Assembly: GCA_947500575.1 (NCBI GenBank)
Contig: CANMSI010000001.1
Coordinates: 1,262,824-1,326,823 of the forward strand
From: an uncultured Flavobacteriaceae bacterium
GTDB lineage: Bacteria > Bacteroidota > Bacteroidia > Flavobacteriales > Flavobacteriaceae
DNA length: 64,000 nt
Reading direction: 5' to 3'
Part shown: positions 43,892 to 52,637 of the stretch, piece after piece
Position numbering within the stretch: position 1 is the first letter of the stretch
How the letters are laid out: every line of letters begins with the position of its first letter
Notes under the pieces: generated by a model
What the model saw: the letters and a program-made list of their open reading frames with translations, nothing else
The model's database searches: none
Told to the model about the DNA's origin: nothing
Program-made: the position numbers and the translations under genes

Positions 43892-43948
43892 GTGTCAATT
43901 TTGGCTTAAATATAGCTATAATGAAATAATAAGGAGTCTCAATGAATG

Positions 43949-44464
43949 TTATTCATAGCTTGAAATAGCCACTACAGGATCTCTCTTTTGTTGCGCTAAA
44001 TAAACTGGTGAGGTAGTAAATAGTTGTTTTACCTGATTGTCCCAATCCCGAGCAATATCAAAATAACTCACGTTGGTTACTGCCATAATCTCATTGCAAT
44101 CTTGACAGGTATGCTTGTAATCTAAAAAATGATGCGCAAACTCATGAAAAGCAACCACTTTCAGCATTTCTGGGTCCAACATGGCTGCCCAATTCACTAA
44201 AATACTTTCTACCTGCCCTGTATTATCTCTTGTAACCATGCCTAAAACGGTGTTTCCTTCTTCCAATGGCAATGCATTGGAGATATCAATATTCTTTAGT
44301 TGAAATAGCTTTGCATGGTAATCAATATTATATTCTTTACAAGCTTCAAAAAATTCATTCAAGAGGGGTTGCAGTCTACCATCAATAGCAACGCTATCTT
44401 GCGCCTGTAGGTTGGAGAAACCAATGATAAAGAAAAAGGAGGCAAATACAATAGATTTCGACAT
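43949..44464 (-). CDS. secreted putative zinc metalloprotease-like protein
   Basis: A signal peptide (MSKSIVFASFFFIIGFSNLQAQ) precedes a 150-residue domain with a zinc-protease motif HEFAHH (HExxH) and a following CQDCNEIMA that may give the third ligand. The protein is small and lacks other peptidase landmarks, so enzymatic activity is inferred from the motif only. It is a single gene transcribed away from the von Willebrand protein. Confidence 0.6.
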   Translation of the reverse strand: MSKSIVFASFFFIIGFSNLQAQDSVAIDGRLQPLLNEFFEACKEYNIDYHAKLFQLKNIDISNALPLEEGNTVLGMVTRDNTGQVESILVNWAAMLDPEMLKVVAFHEFAHHFLDYKHTCQDCNEIMAVTNVSYFDIARDWDNQVKQLFTTSPVYLAQQKRDPVVAISSYE

Positions 44465-44673
44465 TGGGTTAAGTTTTTAGTTAAGCTTGGGTTGGATTGA
44501 CACACCAAAAGCTGGTTAAAGGCTTTCTTGTAGGGTGTTATAAATAAACGAGTTATTTGAAAGTTTATTTCTAACCAATTGAAATTTAACATTTTATGTT
44601 AATTCACTATTCCATAAAGCAACCAATAGATAAAAATTGCACCTTTAGTATGACAACGCTAAACAATAACATC

Positions 44674-45870
44674 ATGAAACAACAATTTCTTCGGAGGTCT
44701 CTTCTTTTCAGTTTTTTATTGGTACTATTTCTTTTTATAACTGCATGTGAATCTGATAGTGATGAATCATTCAGTGATTCAGATTCTGAAGCATCAGATA
44801 CTTTTTCAGACGGAGCGGCAGGTCCTGTAGATGGCCCAGGAAATGGTGGCGAAAGTTCCGGACTTATCACTGCCGGAGAATGGAATGATCTAGATAATTG
44901 GGGGTTTTGGAATAACTTATTTAATGAAAAAGATTATGAGGGGATGCCCGACTATTGGGAATTTTACACCTCAAATCGTATTGCCATTGAAATAAAAGCT
45001 AGCTCGGGTGCACCGCTTATTAATGCAGCAATTACCCTCAGCAAGGATGGAGATCCAATTTGGGAAACGCGTACTGATAATTTGGGTACTGCAGAGCTTT
45101 TTATTGGATTAAATGATAAAGATACTTCACCCAATAGCGCTGATTATGACCTTTTCGTGGAGGGAACGTTAATATCGCAAGATTTGGCAATAGACGGAAC
45201 ACTTAATACTATTATTTCCAATGAAACAAATGCTGTGGCAAATGATGTGGAACTTGCATTTATTGTAGATGCAACGGGATCTATGTCGGACGAACTCGAA
45301 TTTCTTAAAAAGGATCTAGAAGATGTAATTACCACAGTAAAAAATAATGCTCCTGATGTGGCTATTAGAACTGCCTCGGTATTCTATAGAGATGAGGGTG
45401 ACGATTATGTGGTGAAGCACTCTGGTTTCTCACCTAATATAGCAACCACTTTAAACTTTATTAAGGAGCAAAGTGCGGATGGAGGAGGAGATTTTCCAGA
45501 AGCAGTACACACTGCCTTGAATACTGCATTAACAGAGATTCAATGGTCTACCAATGCCAAAACTAGATTGGCCTTTTTACTTTTAGATGCACCTCCTCAT
45601 TATGATCCGCAGATTGTAGATACATTACATAAATCTATCGAAGATGCCGCTGAAAAGGGAATTAAGATAATTCCAATTACGGCAAGTGGCATTGACAAGA
45701 ATACGGAATTTTTAATGCGCTTTTTTGCAACAGCAACCAACGGCACCTATGTTTTTATTACGGATGATAGCGGTATTGGGAATGATCATCTAGAACCAAG
45801 CGTAGGGCAGTTTGAAGTAGAACTTCTAAATGAATTAATGGTCCGACTGATTACCAAATACAGTGAATAA
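44674..45870 (+). CDS. von Willebrand factor A domain lipoprotein
   Basis: From 44674 the protein has a lipoprotein signal (FLLVLFLFITAC) and a very acidic, Ser-rich stalk (CESDSDESFSDSDSEASD); an upstream ATG at 44596 is not signal-like. A small beta-sandwich domain follows (residues about 95-180, with AAITLSKDGDPIWETRTDNLG). The vWA domain then starts at AFIVDATGSMSDELEFL, the DxTGS metal-ion site, and runs to the end. The acidic start fits surface export. Adhesion or binding is inferred from vWA biology. A bidirectional terminator follows. Confidence 0.85.
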   Translation: MKQQFLRRSLLFSFLLVLFLFITACESDSDESFSDSDSEASDTFSDGAAGPVDGPGNGGESSGLITAGEWNDLDNWGFWNNLFNEKDYEGMPDYWEFYTSNRIAIEIKASSGAPLINAAITLSKDGDPIWETRTDNLGTAELFIGLNDKDTSPNSADYDLFVEGTLISQDLAIDGTLNTIISNETNAVANDVELAFIVDATGSMSDELEFLKKDLEDVITTVKNNAPDVAIRTASVFYRDEGDDYVVKHSGFSPNIATTLNFIKEQSADGGGDFPEAVHTALNTALTEIQWSTNAKTRLAFLLLDAPPHYDPQIVDTLHKSIEDAAEKGIKIIPITASGIDKNTEFLMRFFATATNGTYVFITDDSGIGNDHLEPSVGQFEVELLNELMVRLITKYSE

Positions 45871-45877
45871 AGAACAT

Positions 45878-45914
45878 AAAAAGCCCATCTTTTTAAGATG
45901 GGCTTTTCTTTTTT
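45878..45914. terminator. bidirectional terminator between convergent genes
   Basis: AGCCCATCTT (45882-45891) pairs with AAGATGGGCT (45895-45904) around a TTT loop, flanked by A-runs and T-runs. Confidence 0.88.
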
Positions 45915-45927
45915 GAAACGCTTGCTA

Positions 45928-46680
45928 TTATATTTGACTCATACCACCGTCAACGGCCAATTCAATGCCATTTACATAACTAGCTTCGTCGGAAGCAAGA
46001 AATAGCACTGCCTCAGAAATTTCTTTGGATTCTCCAAAACGCTTTAAAGGCACTCCCGCAGCAAAAGATTGCCCCATTTCATTTACAGCATCCTCTGGCA
46101 TTCCCATTTTACCATATATAGGTGTGGTAATAGGACCAGGAGCTACAGAATTTACACGAATTTGTCGTGGAGCTAATTCGGAGGTAAGCACCTTGGCATA
46201 CGAACGTAAAGCTCCTTTAGTAGCGCTATAAACACCTGCCCCTTCAAATCCTTTCATATGAACAATGGACGTATTAAAAATAATAGAACTCCCATCATTT
46301 AAATGTGGAATGGCATTTTTTACCAAAAACATAGGGCCTTTGATATTTGTATTGAACTGGGTATCAAAATGTGCTTCGTCTATATCTGTTGCCCGGGCAA
46401 AATAGGCAACACCAGCATTCGCAAATAATACATCAATCTTACCATAAGCATTTACTGCTTCTTCAATCAACTTTTGGTTATCAGAAGCGATGGATTGATC
46501 TGCCAATACTGCCTTAAACTCTCCTGAAAGATCTGCCGAAACTTCATCCAAGGCTTCTTGTCTTCTCCCTGAAAAAACGACTTTGGCTCCTTCTGCTAAA
46601 AAAGCCTGTACACTGGCCAATCCTATTCCTGAATTTCCTCCAGAAATTACTACTACTTTGTCTTTAAATTTACTCATCAT
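45928..46680 (-). CDS. short-chain dehydrogenase/reductase (SDR)
   Basis: A classic 250-residue SDR: cofactor motif SGGNSGIGLA near residue 14, FANAG near 88, catalytic Ser in IIFNTSIVHM, YxxxK in YSATKGAL near 155-159, and SVAPGPITTPIYG. The substrate is unknown. It lies 54 nt downstream of a TetR repressor gene in the same direction, and the gap contains the operator TTGGAATGAACGTTCCAG, so it is the likely target of that repressor. Confidence 0.9.
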   Translation of the reverse strand: MMSKFKDKVVVISGGNSGIGLASVQAFLAEGAKVVFSGRRQEALDEVSADLSGEFKAVLADQSIASDNQKLIEEAVNAYGKIDVLFANAGVAYFARATDIDEAHFDTQFNTNIKGPMFLVKNAIPHLNDGSSIIFNTSIVHMKGFEGAGVYSATKGALRSYAKVLTSELAPRQIRVNSVAPGPITTPIYGKMGMPEDAVNEMGQSFAAGVPLKRFGESKEISEAVLFLASDEASYVNGIELAVDGGMSQI

Positions 46681-46701
46681 TAATTATTTTTAGTATATAT
46701 A

Positions 46702-46719
46702 CTGGAACGTTCATTCCAA
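46702..46719 (-). promoter_or_regulatory. TetR operator upstream of the SDR gene
   Basis: Minus strand TTGGAATGAACGTTCCAG matches 14 of 18 bases of a second site upstream of the TetR gene itself, and its core GGAA...TTCC is palindromic. A weak promoter (TTG, 19 nt, TATACTAA) overlaps it. Confidence 0.65.
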
Positions 46720-46734
46720 ATTAAATTAAAAAAA

Positions 46735-47316
46735 TTATTGCAATACTTTCATTGTATTGTCAATAATGTCTTGTAAAATTTTTCTATCCTTTACTAAGAT
46801 TCCGGTCATTCGAAATCCCTGGAGCGCATTGAATACAAAATAGGCATAACTACTCGCTTCTTGCTTGTCATTAATAACCCCTTCCTTTTGACCATCTTCT
46901 ATTAAATCTTTAAAGGTATGTATGCCTTGTTCCTGATGGTCTAAAAGCCATTTTTTAATATCCGTGTTCTGATTTGCCATTTCAGATTTACAGTTCATGG
47001 CAAAACATCCCATCTGCCCACAATCTTCCATTATCTCGGGTAAAAATCCTTCAAAAACATGGCGTATGGCGTCCAACGGATCTCTGGCTCTTACCAAAGC
47101 TCTTTGAAACATACCACCTGTTTCTTTCTTGTAATGCGCTAAGGTATCTTGATATAATGTTAACTTAGAACCGAAAGTGTTGTACAAACTAGATCTGTTT
47201 AAACCAGTAGCATCAACTAGATCTTGCATGGACGTACCATAATAGCCTTTCTCCCAGAAAAGATTCATGGCTCGCTGCAATACTTGTTCTTTATTAAACG
47301 CTTCTACCCTCGGCAT
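46735..47316 (-). CDS. TetR/AcrR family transcriptional repressor
   Basis: The 193-residue protein has the TetR helix-turn-helix at residues about 8-55 (QVLQRAMNLFWEKGYYGTSMQDLVDATGLNRSSLYNTFGSKLTLYQD) and a helical ligand domain with CGQMGCFAMNCKSEMA in the middle. It probably represses itself and the SDR gene: matching operators sit on both promoters. The inducer is unknown, perhaps a reactive electrophile handled by the SDR. The cysteines are of interest for redox sensing but are also common in this subfamily. Confidence 0.9.
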   Translation of the reverse strand: MPRVEAFNKEQVLQRAMNLFWEKGYYGTSMQDLVDATGLNRSSLYNTFGSKLTLYQDTLAHYKKETGGMFQRALVRARDPLDAIRHVFEGFLPEIMEDCGQMGCFAMNCKSEMANQNTDIKKWLLDHQEQGIHTFKDLIEDGQKEGVINDKQEASSYAYFVFNALQGFRMTGILVKDRKILQDIIDNTMKVLQ

Positions 47317-47331
47317 TTTGATAATTTAAAG

Positions 47332-47361
47332 CAAAAGTATATTGAAATGATCGTTTCACAA
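47332..47361 (-). promoter_or_regulatory. autoregulated promoter of the TetR gene
   Basis: On the minus strand TTG (47361-47359), 19 nt, TACTTTTG (47339-47332) match the Bacteroidetes consensus. The operator TTGAAATGATCGTTTCAC (plus strand 47342-47359) fills the spacer, a classical repression layout. Confidence 0.75.
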
Positions 47362-47451
47362 AACAATTAACATTTTTTTAATTCCCTATCCAAAGAGACA
47401 AAAGCTAAAAGTAAATTAAGTATCTTTAAGAACATCAAACTTTAAAATTCC

Positions 47452-47859
47452 ATGAAACGATTTGTATTTTTTATATGTTGCTGTTTATCGCTTAGTTTTG
47501 TTGCTTGTAAAAGCAGTACACAAACAGCAGACAGTACTACTGCTATAAAAGAGGATTTAAGAGAGAAAAATAGAGTTAACCTTACCTTATTAGCACAAAT
47601 AAGACAACTACCCGGAGTTACTTTGCGTAGAGGTGTTCCAGTTTTTAATAAAACCACCTCCACTATTGCCACTGTGGGTGTGCCCATAGAACCTTTATAT
47701 GTTTTAAACGATTATATTGTGGGGAACTCCTTTGCTTCTGTAAACCAGTTGGTAGATAATGTGAACGTCAAGGATATAGAAACGCTTACCGGACACGAAG
47801 CATCTTTTTATGGATCTAGGGCCTCTAACGGAGTTATAAAAATAACCACCTATCAGTAA
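47452..47859 (+). CDS. plug-only (TonB-receptor plug-like) lipoprotein
   Basis: A lipoprotein signal (FFICCCLSLSFVAC) leads into a 115-residue domain that ends ETLTGHEASFYGSRASNGVIKITTYQ, the signature of the plug of SusC-type receptors (the DPxxxxxIxVLKGxSAxxxYGxRAxNGVIxIxTK pattern). The barrel is absent and the gene stops cleanly after the plug, so it is not simply truncated at an edge. It resembles the C-terminal units of the M56 protein at 6935. Confidence 0.72.
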   Translation: MKRFVFFICCCLSLSFVACKSSTQTADSTTAIKEDLREKNRVNLTLLAQIRQLPGVTLRRGVPVFNKTTSTIATVGVPIEPLYVLNDYIVGNSFASVNQLVDNVNVKDIETLTGHEASFYGSRASNGVIKITTYQ

Positions 47860-48019
47860 GTGTTCCTTTAGAAATTACCACTAACCATCCAATAGCATTC
47901 TAACGTACCATTTTTAGTGGGCTTTAACAGTTCCCCTTGTGGAACTATGTTAAAGTTGAATCCTAGGGGTTGGCAAACCAATGATTTTTGAATACTTTCA
48001 TGGAGTTAAAGAAACTCTC

Positions 48020-51000
48020 ATGAAACAACAAACCACACTCCTTTTCATGCTGCTTACCGCAATGATGTTTGGGCAAGGAACGCAGCTCCTTAGACAACCC
48101 ACTATTTCCAACAGTCAAATTGCTTTTGTTTATGCCAACGACCTATGGAAAGCACCCATCAATGGTGGAAATGCCATACGCCTAACGAGCAATCAGGGAT
48201 ATGAATTTTCTCCTCATTTTTCTCCAGATGGTACTTCCATCGCATACAGTTTCCAAACCAATGGAAATACCGATGTCTATTTAATTTCGGCACAAGGAGG
48301 AGAGCCTACCCGTCTAACCTGGCACCCGTCCGGGGATTTTGTATTGGGATGGACACCAAATGGTGATATTCTTTTCAGATCTGGAAGAGAAGGAAGACCT
48401 ACTCAAACCAATAAATTCTATACCGTTTCGCCCAAAGGAGGGCTTCCAAAAGCTATGGACATTCCCAGAGCAGCTTTCGGAGAGATTTCAGCAGATGGAA
48501 AACACATTGCCTATACCCCAATTACTTCTTGGGATGCTGAATGGCGAAATTACAGAGGCGGACAAGCAATGCCTATTTGGATTGTTAACATGGAAACCAA
48601 AGAATTAACTACCACTCCCCAACCTACCAAAGAACGTCATCTAGACCCTGTTTGGCTCAATGGGAAGGTATTTTATTTATCGGAACAAGATTATGCCAGT
48701 AATATCTGGTCTTACGATCCAAACACCAAGGAAGAAAAACAACAAACATTTCATAAGAAGTTTGATGTAAAAAGTTTAGATGCTCATGGTACTAATATTG
48801 TCTATGAGCAAGGAGGGTATTTACATCTTCTAAATATGGATACTGGAACGCCAAAACAACTATCTATTACCGTAAAAGGAGATATGAATTTTGCAACCCC
48901 CAGATGGGAAAATGTCAACGCTTTTAATCTCACAAATGCCAGAGTATCTCCCAAAGGAAAACGTGCGCTGTTTGAATATAGAGGAGATTTATTTAGTGTT
49001 CCAAAAGAAAACGGTAGCTGGAGAAACCTTACCAATTCTCCTGGTGCTGCAGATAGAGCTCCTGTTTGGTCTCCTAAAGGCGATAAAATCGCTTGGTTTT
49101 CTGATGCTAGTGGTGAATATCAATTAGTAGTAGCGGCGCAAGACGGTAGTAATCAAAAAAGTTATGCTCTGCCAGAACCTACTTTTTACTTTGAACCTAC
49201 TTGGTCTCCAGATGGCACTAATATTGCTTATTCGGATACACATTATAATATATGGGTGTTTAGTATTGCAACTGGAAAAACAGTTAAAATAGCGACGGAT
49301 AGTTATGCACATCCTAATAGAACCATGAACCCTGTATGGTCTCCAGATAGTCAGTGGATTGCCTATCCAAAGCAATTGAACAGTCATTTTAAAGCCATTT
49401 TTGCCTATAACGTCAACACTAAAAAAACACTTCAACTAACAGATGGCATGGCAGATGCCATTAGCCCAGTCTGGGATGAAGGAGGCAAATACCTCTATTT
49501 CCTAGCAAGCACCAATTACGGTTTGCAATCTGGTTGGTTAGATATGAGCTCCTATGATCCTAGTGTTACGCGCAGTCTCTATGCCATTATGCTCGCTAAA
49601 GATACCAAAGCACCTACTCTAGCAAAATCTGATGAAGAGGAAGCGAAAAAAGAGACTGCTCCTGAAAAAGAAAAGAAGGATTCTAAGGATAAAAAGGCAA
49701 AGACCCTTACCGCTACCAAAGTAGTTATTGATGCTAGTGGTATTCAAAATAGAATTATTGCACTCCCCTTACCCGCTCGCAATTATGGCGGTTTAGAAAG
49801 TGCCCCTGAAAATTTTGTCTTTATTACAGAATTTATCCCTAATGAATCCAATGCTACTTTACATAAGTACGATGTAAAGAAAATGAAGGCCGATGTCTTC
49901 GCAAAAGGAATTTCTGGGACCACGGTGTCTGCAGATCGCAAAAGCATCTTATTAAGACAAAATAGGTCTTGGAAATTGGTAGGTACTGACTCCAAACCAG
50001 GAAAAGACGCCAAAGCACTTCCAATGAACTTAAAAATGAACGTAAACCCCATAGCCGAATACCATCAAATATTTAAAGAAGGCTGGCGTTTTATGCGCGA
50101 TTTTCTATACGTAGATAATGTCCATGGGGCACCTTGGGACGATGTATACGAATGGTATGCTCCTTGGATAAACCATGTAAGGCATAGAGTAGATCTTAAT
50201 TATGTAGTTGATATTATGAGCGGGGAAGTTTCTATTGGGCATTCTTATGTTTCTGGAGGGGATTTCCCAGATGATTTTTTTATGAATGTGGGACTACTAG
50301 GTTGTGATTTCAGTTTAGAAAATGGATATTATAAAATTGCTAAAATATACACAGGGGAACGTTGGAATCCTGATGTAGTAGCGCCGCTATCCATTCCAGG
50401 ACTTAAAGTAAAAGAAGGAGATTATTTGATCGCTATTGATGGGCAGTCTTTAACTGCTTCTGACAATCCTTTTCGCTTATTGGAACAAACTGCTGGCAGA
50501 GAAATACGCTTAACCCTTAGCAGTACAGCAGATAAAAATAACGCTTGGGACATTCTAGTGAAACCGGTAAGAAGTGAACGAAATCTGCGCACTTTTGATT
50601 GGATAGAGGGGAATCGTAAAAAGGTAGATGAACTTTCGAACGGAAAATTGGCATATGTCTATGTACCAAATACTAGTGGAAGAGGTTTCGAATATTTTAA
50701 TCGATACTATTTTTCACAACAAGACAAAAAAGGAGTCATAATAGACGAACGCAATAATGGTGGAGGTTCTGCGGCCGATTATATGATAGACGTAATGTCT
50801 AGAGAGCTATTGGGTTATTTTAATAGCAAAGCCAACGATAATAGACCTTGGACCACCCCAATTGCAGGTATCTGGGGGCCAAAAGTGATGCTTATTAATG
50901 AAAGAGCGGGCTCTGGGGGAGATTTACTACCCTATATGTTCCATGCCAAAGAAATTGGCCCTTTAGTAGGCACACGCACTTGGGGTGGCTTGGTAGGTAC

Positions 51001-51277
51001 CTGGGACACGCCTAGGTTTATAGATGGAGGCCGAATGGTAGCACCTAGAGGCGGCTTCTTTGATGTAAATGGAGAGTGGGCTGTAGAAGGCGAAGGAATT
51101 GCTCCGGATATTGAAGTAATACAAGAACCAAAATTGGTCATTGCAGGAAAAGACCCGCAATTAGAAAGAGGAGTCGAGGAAGCTATGCGTTTATTAAAAA
51201 CAGAAGAGTTTCAATTAAAAGCGGAGCCTGCTGCGCCTATCCGATGGAAACGCCCAGAAGGCTATAAAAAGGAGTAA
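48020..51277 (+). CDS. tricorn-like S41 family peptidase
   Basis: The start at 48020 gives a signal peptide (TLLFMLLTAMMFGQ); an ATG at 47981 is unlikely. The 1085-residue mature protein holds two WD40-like propeller regions (repeats such as PTWSPDGTNIAYSD and PVWSPDSQWIAYPK), a Lys/Glu-rich linker near residue 540-560, a PDZ domain (VKEGDYLIAIDGQSL) and the C-terminal S41 domain with catalytic Ser near 965 in NERAGSGGDLLPY. Tricorn-type proteases degrade peptides to small fragments. The exported form here probably processes external proteins in the periplasm or outside. Confidence 0.93.
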   Translation: MKQQTTLLFMLLTAMMFGQGTQLLRQPTISNSQIAFVYANDLWKAPINGGNAIRLTSNQGYEFSPHFSPDGTSIAYSFQTNGNTDVYLISAQGGEPTRLTWHPSGDFVLGWTPNGDILFRSGREGRPTQTNKFYTVSPKGGLPKAMDIPRAAFGEISADGKHIAYTPITSWDAEWRNYRGGQAMPIWIVNMETKELTTTPQPTKERHLDPVWLNGKVFYLSEQDYASNIWSYDPNTKEEKQQTFHKKFDVKSLDAHGTNIVYEQGGYLHLLNMDTGTPKQLSITVKGDMNFATPRWENVNAFNLTNARVSPKGKRALFEYRGDLFSVPKENGSWRNLTNSPGAADRAPVWSPKGDKIAWFSDASGEYQLVVAAQDGSNQKSYALPEPTFYFEPTWSPDGTNIAYSDTHYNIWVFSIATGKTVKIATDSYAHPNRTMNPVWSPDSQWIAYPKQLNSHFKAIFAYNVNTKKTLQLTDGMADAISPVWDEGGKYLYFLASTNYGLQSGWLDMSSYDPSVTRSLYAIMLAKDTKAPTLAKSDEEEAKKETAPEKEKKDSKDKKAKTLTATKVVIDASGIQNRIIALPLPARNYGGLESAPENFVFITEFIPNESNATLHKYDVKKMKADVFAKGISGTTVSADRKSILLRQNRSWKLVGTDSKPGKDAKALPMNLKMNVNPIAEYHQIFKEGWRFMRDFLYVDNVHGAPWDDVYEWYAPWINHVRHRVDLNYVVDIMSGEVSIGHSYVSGGDFPDDFFMNVGLLGCDFSLENGYYKIAKIYTGERWNPDVVAPLSIPGLKVKEGDYLIAIDGQSLTASDNPFRLLEQTAGREIRLTLSSTADKNNAWDILVKPVRSERNLRTFDWIEGNRKKVDELSNGKLAYVYVPNTSGRGFEYFNRYYFSQQDKKGVIIDERNNGGGSAADYMIDVMSRELLGYFNSKANDNRPWTTPIAGIWGPKVMLINERAGSGGDLLPYMFHAKEIGPLVGTRTWGGLVGTWDTPRFIDGGRMVAPRGGFFDVNGEWAVEGEGIAPDIEVIQEPKLVIAGKDPQLERGVEEAMRLLKTEEFQLKAEPAAPIRWKRPEGYKKE

Positions 51278-51285
51278 AATTTTCT

Positions 51286-51696
51286 TTATTTAATACGTAT
51301 TACCACTTCCTTGTTTGTATCCAAAACAAGGGCGCAATCTTCAAAATCTGGGGGGCCAAAGGTTTTCATCTTCGCATTGGAAAAACCTACGGCCTCTTTT
51401 GGAATGCCCAACCAGTTGGTATCTAGTTCTTCATTGTCGTTTTCATCATGAAATACAGCTAGTGCGTAAGTTCCTTCTGGGATATTATTAATAGTAAGAA
51501 AGGTACTTCCCTTTTTTGCCACACAACTCTCTTTCATATATACATATTCAAACTTTAAAAAACCTTCAGAAGTATTGTATACCGCCACACTAATAGTGCC
51601 TTCCGAAGATTTTACATTTTGTACTTCTACCGAAATAGCATATTGGGAAATACTCAAAAAAGGAACAAGAAAAAAAAGGAGTTGTAGGAGCTTCAC
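51286..51696 (-). CDS. DUF2141 family secreted protein
   Basis: A 136-residue protein with a signal peptide (LLQLLFFLVPFLSISQ). The mature part follows the DUF2141 pattern: ISVEVQNVKSSEGTISVAVYN at the start, IPEGTYALAVFHDENDNEELDTNWLGIPKEAVGFSNAK in the middle. The role of the family is unknown. It converges closely with the tricorn gene (8-nt gap). Confidence 0.88.
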   Translation of the reverse strand: MKLLQLLFFLVPFLSISQYAISVEVQNVKSSEGTISVAVYNTSEGFLKFEYVYMKESCVAKKGSTFLTINNIPEGTYALAVFHDENDNEELDTNWLGIPKEAVGFSNAKMKTFGPPDFEDCALVLDTNKEVVIRIK

Positions 51697-51760
51697 AAAG
51701 GGTCATTTATAGTTTCAAGATGACAGTTTCAATTTTCTTGCCAAAAGTAGCTGATTTATA

Positions 51761-52195
51761 CTATTTGTTGAATTTTTGTTGTTGAATTTTTAAATTTTCG
51801 TAGAAAGCGTCTGTAGTTTTGCTTTTGGAGAAATTTATAAATAGCTCCTGGTCTTCTCCATATGTCAGATATACCATCTCTTTGCGTGCATCTTCTAAAA
51901 AAAGTTTGATTTTTTTACCATCTGTTTTTCTAATAAAGCTCCCCTTTTTCATATCCAAGGCTGAAAAACCTCCAGATTTAGATAAGCTCCCTATTTTTTT
52001 CACCTTCTCTATTCCATGTATTTGGTTAAAAGGGATTGTTTCAAAATAAAACCCAGATGCTATTTTAACGGTAGATTCATTTTCCCAAGTCCAGTTTCTA
52101 CTATGAATAACAAAAGAAAAAAATACAAAGGCTACAATTCCTAGAACAAGGTATTTTAGTATTTTTCCATCTCCTTTTTTTGGCCACCTATTCAT
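51761..52195 (-). CDS. small membrane-anchored protein (tandem copy 2)
   Basis: 144 residues: a basic start, one membrane helix (YLVLGIVAFVFFSFVIHS), then a beta-rich domain beginning RNWTWENESTVKIASGFYFETIPFNQIHGIEKV and ending LFINFSKSKTTDAFYENLKIQQQ. It is clearly related to the next gene upstream in the operon (shared NWT.....F.I.SG.Y....P...I..V...............GFSA...KG pattern). No family is recognised. It follows the copy-1 gene by 10 nt. Confidence 0.65.
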   Translation of the reverse strand: MNRWPKKGDGKILKYLVLGIVAFVFFSFVIHSRNWTWENESTVKIASGFYFETIPFNQIHGIEKVKKIGSLSKSGGFSALDMKKGSFIRKTDGKKIKLFLEDARKEMVYLTYGEDQELFINFSKSKTTDAFYENLKIQQQKFNK

Positions 52196-52205
52196 CTTAC
52201 TAGCC

Positions 52206-52631
52206 TTATTGAGACAGCGAATCTATCTGCATCTTAAAAAATTGATACAGTTCTTGTGTTTCTGTAGAATCGGAATAGTTTATAAACAGCTCTAGAGAAT
52301 CTTCATAGACGAGTCGAATCTTTTGATGCTCTAGATTATCTACATACACATATACTTTGGTATTGCGAATTGAATCTTTAAAAACACCTTTCTCTGTAGT
52401 CATTGCAGAAAAACCATTGATACGTTCCATCGATGGGATTTTATCCACCATTTGAACACTGTCTATGTCTGATAAGGGAATTTTTTTATGGTACACTCCA
52501 GATAAGATTTGAAAGTTATTATCCTTTACTCTCGTCCAGTTTTTTGCATGTGCAACAAAAGCCAAAATACAGACCACCAGGGTTACAACAATAAGAATAT
52601 TCCATAACCAATGCCTTTTTTTTGTTGCCAT
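52206..52631 (-). CDS. small membrane-anchored protein (tandem copy 1)
   Basis: 141 residues with one membrane helix (ILIVVTLVVCILAFVAHA) and the same extracytoplasmic beta-rich domain as copy 2 (NWTRVKDNNFQILSGVYHKKIPLSDIDSVQMVDKI ... GFSAMTTEKGVF ... ELFINYSDSTETQELYQFFK). It lies 6 nt after the S9 peptidase gene, so the peptidase and both copies form a three-gene operon. Function unknown. Confidence 0.65.
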   Translation of the reverse strand: MATKKRHWLWNILIVVTLVVCILAFVAHAKNWTRVKDNNFQILSGVYHKKIPLSDIDSVQMVDKIPSMERINGFSAMTTEKGVFKDSIRNTKVYVYVDNLEHQKIRLVYEDSLELFINYSDSTETQELYQFFKMQIDSLSQ

Positions 52632-52637
52632 ACGTAT

